NCBI GenBank assembly: GCA_045531405.1
Contig: JAZSDX010000014.1
Coordinates: 5,296-69,295 of the forward strand
Direction of reading: 5' to 3'
Length of the DNA stretch: 64,000 nt
Source: RGIG4079 sp045531405
GTDB taxonomy: Bacteria > Bacteroidota > Bacteroidia > Bacteroidales > Muribaculaceae
A program made the position numbers and the translations under genes. Positions 52,542-63,100 of this stretch are shown here, piece after piece; the stretch's first letter is position 1; the number at the start of each line of letters is the position of its first letter. The notes beneath the pieces were generated by a model. It worked only from the letters and a program-made list of their open reading frames with translations, made no database searches and was not told the origin of the DNA.

Positions 52542-53084
52542 TTAGAATGAGAAAAATTTATTTATCGTCGAAAGTGCCGTTTCGTCCATCTCATATGAGC
52601 CATCGACAGGCTCGAGCACAGCTTTGGCACTTACAATCTTACTTTCTCCTTCGGGTACAGAATATATAAATAATCGGTTGCCACATTTTATCACAATAGG
52701 GCTCTCACACCCTCCCCTACAATAAATATTATCTTGCATTTTAGCCTCATAGCAATTCAAATCCTCAATAATTTTAGCAGGATGCGCCCACCCCTTAAGT
52801 TGAAAATCCACAATGCGCCTGCAATTCTCAGGAAGCGTCACAATCCCCACACCGTCAGAGCCTTTTACTATTGCGATATCATTGGCAATATTGGTGAGAG
52901 AGAGCATTTCTACAGGAGCCGTGTTGAGAAGATTTAGATACCAGTCGCGCATTTCAAGGCGCAACAAAGCATCAAGATCAACCCCATCACTGCGTTCGAT
53001 AGAGCAATCGGCTCTCAGAGGCTCGAAACCCCGGCGCAGTTTCCACTGCGCCAGCATTTCAGAGGAAGAAAACACTATCTTCAT
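52542..53084 (-). CDS. Probable head-tail connector (adaptor-like) protein
   Basis: 180 residues, unrecognised by motif. Its start overlaps the capsid stop by 4 bases (ATGA), and the portal starts 14 bases after its end, so it is a member of the morphogenesis operon. Mixed helical N-terminus (about 35-60) and beta C-terminus. Size and place between capsid and portal fit the adaptor that sits beneath the portal in short-tailed phages (T7 gp11 is about 196 residues), but this is inference. Confidence 0.5.
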   Translation of the reverse strand: MKIVFSSSEMLAQWKLRRGFEPLRADCSIERSDGVDLDALLRLEMRDWYLNLLNTAPVEMLSLTNIANDIAIVKGSDGVGIVTLPENCRRIVDFQLKGWAHPAKIIEDLNCYEAKMQDNIYCRGGCESPIVIKCGNRLFIYSVPEGESKIVSAKAVLEPVDGSYEMDETALSTINKFFSF

Positions 53085-54505
53085 GCTTGAGACGTTTCAA
53101 TTACACGCATGTGGGCTTGTGGATATCGCAACACAAGGCAACTTGCTTCGGTTACTACGATGGCATCGGTATTGCGCACACCGCTCTTGCGCAAATCGAG
53201 CTTCTCGGCTCTAAAAGGCACATGACAATATTTGGTAATATATTCGGGGTCGATAACAAACCCGTCGTTGTAGTGACCACATTGGTCAAACACCTCAGAG
53301 TGCAACACATAGAGAGTGCCGAATTTTGAGCGCATTTCGGTAAAATCGATACCCCATTTCGTAACAGTGTCATTGGCAGTAATCACCTTATTATAATCAA
53401 GTTTATTGATACGTTCGATTAATCCGGTTCCCCCAATGAGAATTTTGCGATTTGAGCCGGCATTGGCAGTGAACGCGTCGCGACAAAGATCTATTATTGT
53501 GTTTGAGTCAAAGGCAGTTTTGCTATACTTAAACTCCTTGCCTGCTTGATTCCAAATGCCACCCGTAAGCAATATCTCTTCGCGCTTGGTTGAATCATAG
53601 ATGCGTGCTTTTGAGCCAAAAAGGAAACTCTTTTCCATACCCAAACGCATATCGATGATTGCTACTTCCTCTTGATCCGAGAAATTCCAGCCCACCTCTT
53701 TATTGGCAATCTTTTGAAATGTGCTTTGCTCCACTTGTGCCTTGAATATCTGACAATTATTCTGCATTTTTGTGGGAAGTGCTTCAAACTGCGCTGTTTG
53801 CACATCAAGTTCCGATGCCGCACGCCCCATTCTTATCAATCGGCATCCTTGTGGCAAATTTGGCACATAATTGAGATTGCCCGATATCGCCTTACCATTG
53901 ACTGCGATAACCTTTATGCCCCCCATCTCCTCTTTTGATAAGACATATAGCACGAGCGAGCCTTCAAAATTCACCCCAAGCGAGTCATACCCTTTCACAT
54001 CGGGAACAAGAATCGTTTCCGACGGTTCAAAAATATCATCGCGGTCGGTGTAGATTGTTGCTACATGGAATTGCCCGCTTTTGCCCTCCGCACTATCTTC
54101 GTCATAATCCTCGCTGAGAGTGGTTTCGGTAGGTTTGGTATCGACCGAATAATAATCCACCACCATACTGCCACTGGTTCGGGATCCGGCATAACGCGAA
54201 AGTTGGTCGATAGGGGTTGACATGGGACGGATCTTCACTATTCGTTCATCAATCTCATTGCGCAACAATTCGGGAGAGCCTGTACCGGCCAGAGAGGTTG
54301 TCAGTGGACCACCCACCACGTGTTTTCCACCACTTGTTCCGGCAATCAATGTAGCCGAAGCCATAGTAATATCGCCCTCACCGGCAATTATCCACCATAA
54401 CACTATTGCCACCATGGCAATGATAGTGTAGATTCCATACTTGTTAATTAGCCATTCAATAGCTTTTCCAAAAAGAGAAATAATTTGTTGTTTTAATTGA
54501 TTCAT
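53081..54505 (-). CDS. Major capsid protein with N-terminal membrane segment
   Basis: 474 residues. The body from about residue 48 (MASATLIAGTSGGKHVVGG) looks like an HK97-fold major capsid protein of the DUF5309/SU10-like kind: SRYAGSRTSGSMVVDYYSVD near 105-124, a long beta/alpha middle and a C-terminal P-domain-like block (VVTEASCLVLRYPQAHMRVI near 452-471). Unusually, 47 extra residues come first, in frame and without a stop, and carry a clear membrane helix (YGIYTIIAMVAIVLWWIIAG, 23-42). Met48 at 54364 is an alternative start that would give a normal capsid protein. Second gene of the operon. Confidence 0.72.
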   Translation of the reverse strand: MNQLKQQIISLFGKAIEWLINKYGIYTIIAMVAIVLWWIIAGEGDITMASATLIAGTSGGKHVVGGPLTTSLAGTGSPELLRNEIDERIVKIRPMSTPIDQLSRYAGSRTSGSMVVDYYSVDTKPTETTLSEDYDEDSAEGKSGQFHVATIYTDRDDIFEPSETILVPDVKGYDSLGVNFEGSLVLYVLSKEEMGGIKVIAVNGKAISGNLNYVPNLPQGCRLIRMGRAASELDVQTAQFEALPTKMQNNCQIFKAQVEQSTFQKIANKEVGWNFSDQEEVAIIDMRLGMEKSFLFGSKARIYDSTKREEILLTGGIWNQAGKEFKYSKTAFDSNTIIDLCRDAFTANAGSNRKILIGGTGLIERINKLDYNKVITANDTVTKWGIDFTEMRSKFGTLYVLHSEVFDQCGHYNDGFVIDPEYITKYCHVPFRAEKLDLRKSGVRNTDAIVVTEASCLVLRYPQAHMRVIETSQA

Positions 54506-54578
54506 AGTACTTAAAAATTAGAAGTTAAAAAAATTGTGTTTAAGTGTCTCATGATAATTCTATTAAGAACAGAAGGTC

Positions 54579-55079
54579 TCAATCCTCCCACACACTGCGT
54601 CGAGGATGATTAAGGATAGTGGTTTCAATCACCGGTTTTTGTCGTCGGGGTGCTTGTTGCCATTGTGAAGGTTCTTGCATTTTTACCTCTATCTGCTCAT
54701 TGCGTCCTCGCAGATAGCCACGTTCCTCGGCCTCTTTCACGAGCAAATCCACATCGGTGGTTTCATCAGTTGCTTGAGAGGGGAAATGTTTTGCCGAAGC
54801 TTCATTCACGTTCATCCCCGAGAGAATGTCAACCAAAAAATGTCCCACTCTTGAGTCTTTAACCATTGCCCTCATTACCTCCTCGAGCTTTGGAACATTG
54901 TCGATTGCATCGGCTACTGTCGTAACCGTTTCTTTGGCAGTATCGAATGTCTCGGTTACTGCATCAATCACATCGTCGGTGTTTTCCTTGGCAGTTTCAA
55001 TAGTGTCGCTCACTTTGTCGGCAATTTCACGTGCAGTGTCAACTACTGCATTAATTGTTTCACTAAACTTGTTTTTCAT
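54579..55079 (-). CDS. Amphipathic helical protein, possible scaffold
   Basis: 166 residues from ATG 55079; a GTG further up (55133) lies in the promoter and is rejected. Residues 5-65 form a continuous amphipathic 11-residue-type repeat rich in Thr/Ala/Asp/Glu (TAKENTDDVIDAVTETFDTA), predicted to be a long helix or coiled coil. A second part (80-166) includes EEAERGYLRGRNEQIEVKM-like helical text. First gene of the capsid operon, immediately before the capsid protein, the classic place of a scaffolding or capsid-assembly protein. No sequence family recognised. Confidence 0.55.
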   Translation of the reverse strand: MKNKFSETINAVVDTAREIADKVSDTIETAKENTDDVIDAVTETFDTAKETVTTVADAIDNVPKLEEVMRAMVKDSRVGHFLVDILSGMNVNEASAKHFPSQATDETTDVDLLVKEAEERGYLRGRNEQIEVKMQEPSQWQQAPRRQKPVIETTILNHPRRSVWED

Positions 55080-55137
55080 TGTTGTTTTAGATTTTTGAAT
55101 TAGAAAATTGGATTTATTTTGGATTGCAATCACGATG

Positions 55138-55186
55138 CAAAGTTACAACCACAAAAAGGGGAAAAACTGCGATAATGCACAAAAAT
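55138..55186 (-). promoter_or_regulatory. Shared particle-gene promoter, copy 2 (capsid operon)
   Basis: Minus-strand -7 box TAACTTTG (55145-55138) with the conserved upstream element 55160-55186, identical for 27 bases to the element before the terminase operon (core TTTTTGTGCATTATCGCAG). It lies 59 bases before the first gene's ATG. Within the core, TGC and GCA half-sites six bases apart give a weak dyad. Confidence 0.75.
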
Positions 55187-55208
55187 GCAAAGTGGCGATT
55201 TTTTTTTT

Positions 55209-55412
55209 GACAGAAGAACAAAAGAGCATAGGGGCTACCGCATGGAGATTTTTTAAGACAAAAGAACATAAGGTCATAAGTGTTGCCACAATAAAATTCT
55301 TTCTCAAATCTTATGTTCTTATGTTCTTATGTCAAAATCCAAGAGAAAAGACCATAATGTGCTGCCACAATGAAATTCTTTCTCAAATCTTTTGTTCTTT
55401 TGTTCTTTTGTC
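55209..55412. repeat. Direct and inverted repeats next to the capsid promoter
   Basis: Two 52-bp direct copies (55282-55333 and 55361-55412; core CCACAATAAAATTCTTTCTC) are 79 bp apart with 5 differences, three of them the same A-to-T change in a triplicated TTCTTATG/TTCTTTTG unit. 55257-55280 is complementary to 55310-55333 (21 of 24), forming a long hairpin, and 55209-55231 is complementary to the end of copy 2. No ORF. The remaining gene-free stretch to 55648 carries the palindrome TAAGGTCTATAGTGACCTTA (55483-55502). Confidence 0.7.
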
Positions 55413-55648
55413 GTAAAATTCTTCATTCTGTCAAAAAATCCATGCGTTAGCTCGGTGCCCACCTGTTTTTAGGGGCTGTCTCTAAGGTCTATAGTGACCT
55501 TAAGAACTCTACTGGCAACAAAACACGAATGGGCAACAAAGCCCCACGCGTAGCCCTTAAATACATGTATTGCGTTATTTTTTGTTAAAAAATTGGAGGC
55601 ATCGAAAGTTTTTATCCGATTATTATTGCTTTGGTTGTAAAAATATCA

Positions 55649-55656
55649 TAAATTTG
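55649..55656 (+). promoter_or_regulatory. -7 box for the 1383-residue T9SS protein
   Basis: TAAATTTG, a perfect -7 element, 70 bases before the start codon; a TTTG lies 15 bases further upstream, which is short of the usual spacing. Confidence 0.45.
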
Positions 55657-55726
55657 CGAGCTAATTGATTGCTAATTAGCATAATTGCATAAATATAGAA
55701 ATTAAAAACATAAACTACTATAAAAA

Positions 55727-58700
55727 ATGAAAAAACTATTAAAGGGCATGCTATCCTTTGGGATAGCTGCTATTATGGCAATCCCACAAATTAACGCTGC
55801 TACTACTCCATCTTATGTGATTGAGGTGAAGAGTAAAAAGTATAGTAAGCAGACTACAAAAAATTTATATGGTCTCGTTTATACCGAAGCCTATAGCAGC
55901 TATGGAGATGCAAACTGGCCATTGGTAGAATGTTATACTCCATTCGTTGAAACTAATGATGCATTTATTGCAACAGATGGTTCTGGAACAACAAAGAAAT
56001 TCTTGATTCGCCAATTTGGGGTATCAATGGGTGTGGTTTATTGGATTAATCCTACTCAAAATGTCATCCACTATTGGAATACATTTACAGGAGAGGTAGG
56101 TACAGATACTCCCGAAAAGGGGCTTCGTGGGTCGGCTACACCTTCCAAGCACAAAGGGCTTAACTATGCGTGTGGAGACATCCCTGGTCAGACAGGTTTT
56201 GCATATCCATTCTCTGGTGCACAAACAGGTGTCGGTTCTGTAACACAAGACTGGGGTGGAAATATTATTCACCAATGGAATAATGTTTCGGGAGCAAATA
56301 TAAATACACCTACTCAAGGTTTTGCCGTGTATAGGGCTCCTGAAAAATATGGTCAACTTATTGATTTTGAGCCTCGATTGTCGGATATGACGACTCAAAC
56401 AATGCCATATTATCGCCGTAAGATTGGAACAAACGGTTTGTTGGAAGGTTCAGAATCGGATTTATCGGGTAGTTATGAATTATCGAAAGAACCTAACCCT
56501 AACTGGGTTGGAAATCAGGTTTATTGGGTTAAAAACGAGTATTATCATGCTTATAATGAAGCTTATGCAGGGTCAAAGAAACAACCGGTTGACTTTATGG
56601 GCGCATCGGGAAATCTATTTGACAATGCACAAAATGTCAATTCAGAATATTTTTATGGCAATTGGGGAGGTCAAATATTCCTCACATATCGTGGCATCAC
56701 ATTTGGTAACATGTTTGCCGATGGGCAATATGCTAACTGGTATCTTAACTATGACCTTTATATTAACAGCAAACCTATTTCTGCTGTAGAGTTGACAGAT
56801 ACAACATATACAATCACCCAAAATGGTACTACTACTACTTCTTCAAAATATAAACCCGGGGCTTATTCATTCAGTACATATTCTCGTGAGTATATGTTCC
56901 GTGAATGTGGCGTTTTGAACTATTTTTGGTCTATGCCTGTATCGGGATTCTATGAAATGGTTTCGAGACCAACTTATAAATGGACATTTGATCCTTGTGT
57001 CTTAGAAAAAGATGAAAATGGGACAAATCTTTCAATGTACACAAGCAGCCACCCTCGATATGGATACAACATGACCAATGGATATGATGCGATGAACGTT
57101 CCCGAAATAGACTCTATTAAAGGACATCGAGTGCTTATTCATAATATGTGGCTACAATATTGGCCGGAGAATATCAAAGCACCTGCGACTAACCCAATAT
57201 ACAATATGCGCGATGGTCAAATCCAGATACGCTCATGTTCTTATAGCGGAGGCTATAATGCAACTACCGGGAAATGGACCGGAAATCCAACTGAAGCATA
57301 TGCTCAAGTAGGTTATGGTTATGGCTATAATAAGCAAACAAATGATTATGTAAACGTGTTAGGAACTAATTTCACTGCAACCAATACCTCTGTGAACTGT
57401 TGGAGTGAGTTGGAGCGTGTAAATGATAACGTGCTTGCACTTTACACAAACGTTCCCGGTAAAGGTTTCTCTAAATATTATATCACCGCCGTTGAGCAAG
57501 ATAACCCTGTTACCATCACAGGGATTACTCAAACGATGGATGCTAATAATAATATTATTAATACCATTTCTTGGACACCACAAGAGCATGACCGTGGAAC
57601 AATTCACCGCTATCAAGTTTATTATAGAGTGAAACAGAGTGGTGCCTCAGTTTATGAAAAAGCAGAAACAATCGATGGAGCAACTCAATATCCTTGGACT
57701 CTTGCAGGTGTAACTGAATATGAAGGTAAATATGCTGGTCAAACATTAACATTTAATCATAATGCACCTTATGGAGGAACAGATATTAACAGCTATTATG
57801 ACCGAGTGTATGAATATATGGTTATGCCTATTTATGACGCTTCAAGTCATTATGGTACAGAAAGTGCCGTTGTAACAAAGACATCAGAAGTGCCCGATTG
57901 TTACATCGATGGAACTTTCAACCAAGAGACAGAAACAGTTGATGGCATTACTCGCTATTCATTCAATGTGAAACTCGATCCTGTAATTATGGCAGGTACT
58001 CCAAGTATCACCTCAATATCACGTATGATTATAGAGCCTCTTGATGCAACTACAGCTGCTGAGTTGAAAAAGGCTACAGGTGTAACAGCTTCGGCGGGAA
58101 CTGTAACCGCAAATGAAGGTTCTGCTACATTTACAGCAAATGGAGTAAGTGTTACTACTTCTAATAATTATTATGTTGAAGCAACCGGCTTTACAGTAGG
58201 AGCAGATGGTAAGTTGCCATCAATCGTGTGGCATAATGTTGACCCCGACATAACATATAATGTAAAGGTTTATGTTGAAGATACTCCTACTGCATTTGTT
58301 GTGCCAAGTGAAGCCATTGATGCCTTTTTGGAAATTCCTTATGTAACATTGTCTTTGACCGAAGCCTCGGTATATCCACTTGTAGGCGATTATAGCTCAT
58401 TGCAGAAAAATGATTTACTTCCATTGGGAGCAAAACGCAAAGTAGGCTCTAATGAAGTTACAAATCCTGTGTCGTTGAAAAATGCTAACACTCTTGGGAC
58501 TAAAGGCAGTGCCATTAACCCACTATTGGTGACAGATGAGGTATTGGAAAATTGGGATGTTCAATACAAATATAACATTTTTAAAGGTGGAGATTATTTG
58601 GTACATTATGATCTTGATGCTTCTAATGTGTCTAATAACAAAAAAGTGATGTGGGACATTGTTGGTTTCCCTGTTGAAAGAACAGCATGGAATACTCATG

Positions 58701-59878
58701 ATAAAATGGGACTTAGCGATGCTCAAAAGGCAACAAACGAAAATATCACAAAATATGGATACAATACATCAACAGTACCTGATGATGCTAATGGATATAC
58801 CGCTTATATCGATGTGACATTTACACGCAAAGATAATAGTGAGATTACAGCATCTAAGAGTGGAGAACAAGAAGCATCATCGTCAATTGTGTTTAGTGAT
58901 GCAGTCAAAGATGGTTCGATATTCCCTGATTTGGGCGTTAGTTTTGGCTCGCAGTTTGTACCGGTAAAACGTGATGATACTCACTGGGATGAAAACTGTC
59001 CGGAAGATGCTGAGAATAATTATGGATATTATACTGTTTACTATGATGCATTTGCTCAATGGGAATGGGGCGAATATGCTGATAACTTAAATAGATATGT
59101 AGGGTTCCATGCTGTTACATCAACAAATTGTGTGGGACACTATGTGAATAATAGTAGCACTTGGATTCCTTATTATGCTCCATCGGTGTTAAGCGATGAT
59201 TGGGTAGTGGAAGCAAATATCACCCTTGGAATGGACGGAAACTTTACTGATAATTATAATGGAGCAGTAGAGCCCCTTGTGATGAGAGAAATCGGCTATG
59301 ATGGCACTGCCAATACCGATTGGTCGGCATTAGCAGCCAAAGAGCGAACATTACCAATGCAAGTACACTATGTGTGGGGTGGCAATAGAGTTCTTACCAA
59401 TGATTTGTCTGACCGAGAAACAACATCAACTAAGGTGCTTATGACAGCCGATTATCCTATTATTGAATTCGTGTGGAATGGAACGAGCGTCCCTACACTT
59501 ATCCCTAACACTGGTGATGAATCTTATTATACCCTTATCCCGGAAAGTGAAGCTGGTTATACAAGAATGAATATGGTTTCATCTGAAAATCATTCAGGTG
59601 TTTTTGCCGACTATGTTACTACAGTGACTGGCGTAGAGGGTATTCTCACTAATGCGTGTGGTGGATGGCAACTTTATCCTAACCCTGTGGGCAGTGTGTT
59701 TACATTGGAAGCTCCTATGACTATCGGTGATGTGCAAATCTTCTCAATGGATGGTCAATTGGTTAAGGTGGTGAAGGATGTAAAAGATACTACTGTCAAA
59801 ATCAATGTTGACGAATTGCCTCAAGGTGTTTATATCGTAAACACTCTCGGCATCGCAAAATTGATGATTAAACAATAG
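55727..59878 (+). CDS. Very large secreted protein of unknown function with T9SS sorting domain
   Basis: 1383 residues. Signal peptide 1-24 (ending INA). The body is Tyr/Trp/Asn-rich and beta-stranded: it includes blocks such as DWGGNIIHQWNNVSG, WTFDPCVLEKDENG, and a fibronectin-like section near 600-700 (HDRGTIHRYQVYYRVKQSG). The C-terminal T9SS domain begins about 1310 (GGWQLYPNPVGSVFTLEAPM) and ends IAKLMIKQ. No catalytic motif is evident; an adhesin or surface-layer role is possible. Has its own promoter and terminator. Confidence 0.75.
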   Translation: MKKLLKGMLSFGIAAIMAIPQINAATTPSYVIEVKSKKYSKQTTKNLYGLVYTEAYSSYGDANWPLVECYTPFVETNDAFIATDGSGTTKKFLIRQFGVSMGVVYWINPTQNVIHYWNTFTGEVGTDTPEKGLRGSATPSKHKGLNYACGDIPGQTGFAYPFSGAQTGVGSVTQDWGGNIIHQWNNVSGANINTPTQGFAVYRAPEKYGQLIDFEPRLSDMTTQTMPYYRRKIGTNGLLEGSESDLSGSYELSKEPNPNWVGNQVYWVKNEYYHAYNEAYAGSKKQPVDFMGASGNLFDNAQNVNSEYFYGNWGGQIFLTYRGITFGNMFADGQYANWYLNYDLYINSKPISAVELTDTTYTITQNGTTTTSSKYKPGAYSFSTYSREYMFRECGVLNYFWSMPVSGFYEMVSRPTYKWTFDPCVLEKDENGTNLSMYTSSHPRYGYNMTNGYDAMNVPEIDSIKGHRVLIHNMWLQYWPENIKAPATNPIYNMRDGQIQIRSCSYSGGYNATTGKWTGNPTEAYAQVGYGYGYNKQTNDYVNVLGTNFTATNTSVNCWSELERVNDNVLALYTNVPGKGFSKYYITAVEQDNPVTITGITQTMDANNNIINTISWTPQEHDRGTIHRYQVYYRVKQSGASVYEKAETIDGATQYPWTLAGVTEYEGKYAGQTLTFNHNAPYGGTDINSYYDRVYEYMVMPIYDASSHYGTESAVVTKTSEVPDCYIDGTFNQETETVDGITRYSFNVKLDPVIMAGTPSITSISRMIIEPLDATTAAELKKATGVTASAGTVTANEGSATFTANGVSVTTSNNYYVEATGFTVGADGKLPSIVWHNVDPDITYNVKVYVEDTPTAFVVPSEAIDAFLEIPYVTLSLTEASVYPLVGDYSSLQKNDLLPLGAKRKVGSNEVTNPVSLKNANTLGTKGSAINPLLVTDEVLENWDVQYKYNIFKGGDYLVHYDLDASNVSNNKKVMWDIVGFPVERTAWNTHDKMGLSDAQKATNENITKYGYNTSTVPDDANGYTAYIDVTFTRKDNSEITASKSGEQEASSSIVFSDAVKDGSIFPDLGVSFGSQFVPVKRDDTHWDENCPEDAENNYGYYTVYYDAFAQWEWGEYADNLNRYVGFHAVTSTNCVGHYVNNSSTWIPYYAPSVLSDDWVVEANITLGMDGNFTDNYNGAVEPLVMREIGYDGTANTDWSALAAKERTLPMQVHYVWGGNRVLTNDLSDRETTSTKVLMTADYPIIEFVWNGTSVPTLIPNTGDESYYTLIPESEAGYTRMNMVSSENHSGVFADYVTTVTGVEGILTNACGGWQLYPNPVGSVFTLEAPMTIGDVQIFSMDGQLVKVVKDVKDTTVKINVDELPQGVYIVNTLGIAKLMIKQ

Positions 59879-59902
59879 TATCATAAAAATAGTAGTTTTG
59901 AG

Positions 59903-59935
59903 GAGCGGGTTGTCACGACAATCCGCTCTTTTTTT
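59903..59935 (+). terminator. Intrinsic terminator after the 1383-residue gene
   Basis: GAGCGGGTTGTC-AC-GACAATCCGCTC (one G-T pair) followed by TTTTTTT, 25 bases after the stop. Confidence 0.9.
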
Positions 59936-59967
59936 GTGTGTTCTATCTGTTTTAGGAGGGTGTTAAG

Positions 59968-59997
59968 GTCGTTAAAGTCTCTAAAGACTCTAACGAC
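59968..59997. repeat. Imperfect palindrome between the two large T9SS genes
   Basis: GTCGTTA-A-AGTCT and AGACT-C-TAACGAC with a 4-base centre. Related to palindromic or AAGGTC-containing sequences at 55483, 24844 and 63805, all beside T9SS cargo genes. Confidence 0.55.
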
Positions 59998-60175
59998 AGC
60001 AAAGCCCGAATGGGGGGCAAAATCACGCATCATACCGGGCTGTTAAAAATAGCTACTTACAGTGAAAAACATTAAAAAACACCCTAATCAATAAATCTTT
60101 ATATATATTTTTTATAACTTTATTGTCTTAAAATTTATAAACAACATAAATTAATAATCACTTAAATTCAACACG

Positions 60176-63100
60176 ATGAAAAAACTTATCACTTTTCTCC
60201 TCGCAGTCGCAGCCATATTATCGGCATCGGCTCAACCTTATTTGGTGGGACACCGTGGTAGCTACTGGGGTGTAGAAAACAGCTCCGAAGCGTTTATCAA
60301 TGGTGCAAAAAAAGGTTATGACTACCTTGAAACCGACATCAAAGTAACAAAAGATGGTAAATTTGTGTGTTGTCATAACGACGACCTTACCAACTGGGGT
60401 GGAACTCTTACTATTGCATCCAGCACTCTTGCTTCTCTTAAAGCTGAAAAATTGACACAAACTCGTGGGGGAGTTACTTACACTGGCTACATTTGTACTC
60501 TTGAAGAGTATCTCGACATTTGTAAAGAATATGGTGTAGCTCCTGTCATTGAATTTAAATGGGCTACCGGTATCAATTCAAATGACTGTTCAAACATTCC
60601 TGCTCTTGTGAAAATCGTTGAGGAAAAAGGATTCCGCAACAATTGCTATATCTTCACATCTATGCAAAAATGTTTGCAATATGTAAAGACCAACTATCCC
60701 GACATGGAAATCATGTACCTCTGCTACGACACCGCGTTCGAAAGCAGCCGTTCATGGTGTATCACCAATAAGGCTCACATCGGCCCCGGTGTTGGTAGTG
60801 GTATCACTAAAGCAGGTGTACAAAAATACCACGACAATGGTCTTTTGGTTAACGCTTGGTCAATTAACTCTACCAGCGATTATAAAACTTATGGTAACTA
60901 TGGTTGTGACTTCATCACTACCGACTACCTCGATCCTGCAACTCTACCTGCATTGTCAACCCCAACAACAATGATTGGTGGCATTAAAACCGACAAAAAT
61001 GAGGTTTCTTTAACTGCAGGCGTTGGCGAATCAGTTTATGCCGACATCACTGTTTCAGGTTCTAACATGAGTGGAGCTATCAGCGTTTCTTCAAGCAACT
61101 CTGCATTCACTGTTACAAACAACACTTCAGTATCATCAGGCACTCTCAGCGGTAAAGTGCGCGTAACATTCAAACCCACTGCCGAAGGTGTTTCTACTGG
61201 CACTATCACTCTTAAAGGCACTACCAAAGCCGGCAAAGAAGTAACAACTACTGTTGCCGTTACAGGTAAATGCAGCCTCAAATTCAACGAAGTGTGGAAC
61301 TATAGCGAAAACTCAGGCAATACCCCTTCAGGAACAAACTGGGCAAGCGACTACTCTGCTATCCGTAACATCGCTTATGGCAATGGCAAACTATATACTA
61401 TCAACCCAGGTGCTTCAACTATCACTGTTGTTAATGCACAAACCGGTGTTTACGAAACAAGCCTCAACACAACAGGGGTAAGTGGTGGTACATATGGTCT
61501 TATGGACGCACAAGTTGTTGATGGCAAATTGGTAGCTGCCAACCTGGCTTCAAGCAACACTTTGAAAGCATACGTTTGGGACACTGACAACAGCACTCCT
61601 CGCGTACTTCTCGAAACTACCGACCTCGGCGGTTGCACTCGCGTGGGCGACTGTATGAGCTACGAAGGTAACCTCACAAATGGTTCTCTCCTATTTCTCT
61701 CTGGTGGCACAATCATCAAATATGCGGTTACTAACGGTGTTGCTTCATCTACTCCTACTACTATCACTGTAAGTGATGTTGATGCAACTACTTCTCCACG
61801 CGTTGTTCCTAATGGCGATGGCAAATATTGGCTCATTGGTCGTGGAATTTACCCAACATTGGTATCTTCAACCGGTAGCGTTGAACTCACTCTCGACTCT
61901 GAAGTTCTTAACGGCATTATCGACGGTAACGACTTCTATCCTTTCACCTTCAAAGGTAAACAATATGCATTTGCAACCACATACGCAACCGGTTCTTCAA
62001 CATTGACAGGTTGTCGTGCCGTGCTTATCGACGCATCAAACGGTTGGGCTAACGCTATCAACGTAGGCGAATATCCTGCCGATGGCCTTGGAACAACTCG
62101 TAATGACGGGCTCAGCACCGGTATCGAAGTTGATGTAAACGGCACTGAAGGTGTTGAATTGTGGGTAAACTGTTACAAACAAGGTATTGCACACTATCGC
62201 TATGGTGCTGCAAAAGTTCACACTACCGAACCTACATTGAGCGTTGACGCAAGTTCTATCGCACTCGAAGCATACGTTAACGAAACTGCTACCGGTTCAT
62301 TCAACGTATCGGGCGTAAACCTCACCGGTAACATCAGCATCGCTCTTTCAGGAGCAAATGCCAATATGTTCTCTGTATCATCTACATCTGTAGCTAACTC
62401 TGGTAACATCACTGTTACTTACGCTCCTACTGCAACCGGTACTCACACAGCTACTATCACGATTTCGGCAGCCGGTGCAACTTCTAAAACTATCGCATTG
62501 ACAGGTAATGCATCGGAAAAACCATCTGAACCTCAAGTAGCAGTAGGCCTCACTCGCCTATGGCAAAACACTTCAAGCGTACCTGGCGTAGCAGGTGGTG
62601 GCGACATTCGTTTTGCTGCTGTTTCTAACGGTCATTTGATTGCTGCCGACAAAGCAAATGCTAAAATCATCGAATTGACCGAAACAGGCTCTACCGACTA
62701 CTACGATTGCTCTTCAGCCCTATCAACTCATTGGGGCACATCGGCTATTGGCCCTGCTATCTCTTGCGACGACGCCGGCAACATCCTTATCCAAACTAAC
62801 TGGTCGGGAGCTAATTCAGGTGCCAACTTCGTAATCATCTCGGCTGACTTGAAGAACTCTTATAAGCTTGACCCTTCATCTATCGAAGGTTACACCCCAT
62901 ATCGTATCGACCAAATTGGTCGCATTCGTGGCAATATGCTTAGCGATGAAGGTGGTTATATGTTCCTCACTCCTAACACAAGTGAAACAGTTCTTGTCGC
63001 TAAGATTGTGAATGGCGAAGTTGCCACAGATTACTCTCAAGTATCTAACAATACATCACTCACACTCTCTACTTCATGTATTGCTCAACCGGCATTTGAA

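Noticed and set aside
55080..55133. GTG start extending the scaffold-like protein
   Set aside because: It would begin at or before the predicted transcription start of the shared promoter.
55209..55412. CRISPR array
   Set aside because: Only two 52-bp copies that differ from each other, with self-complementary arms and no cas genes; spacing is not that of repeats and unique spacers.
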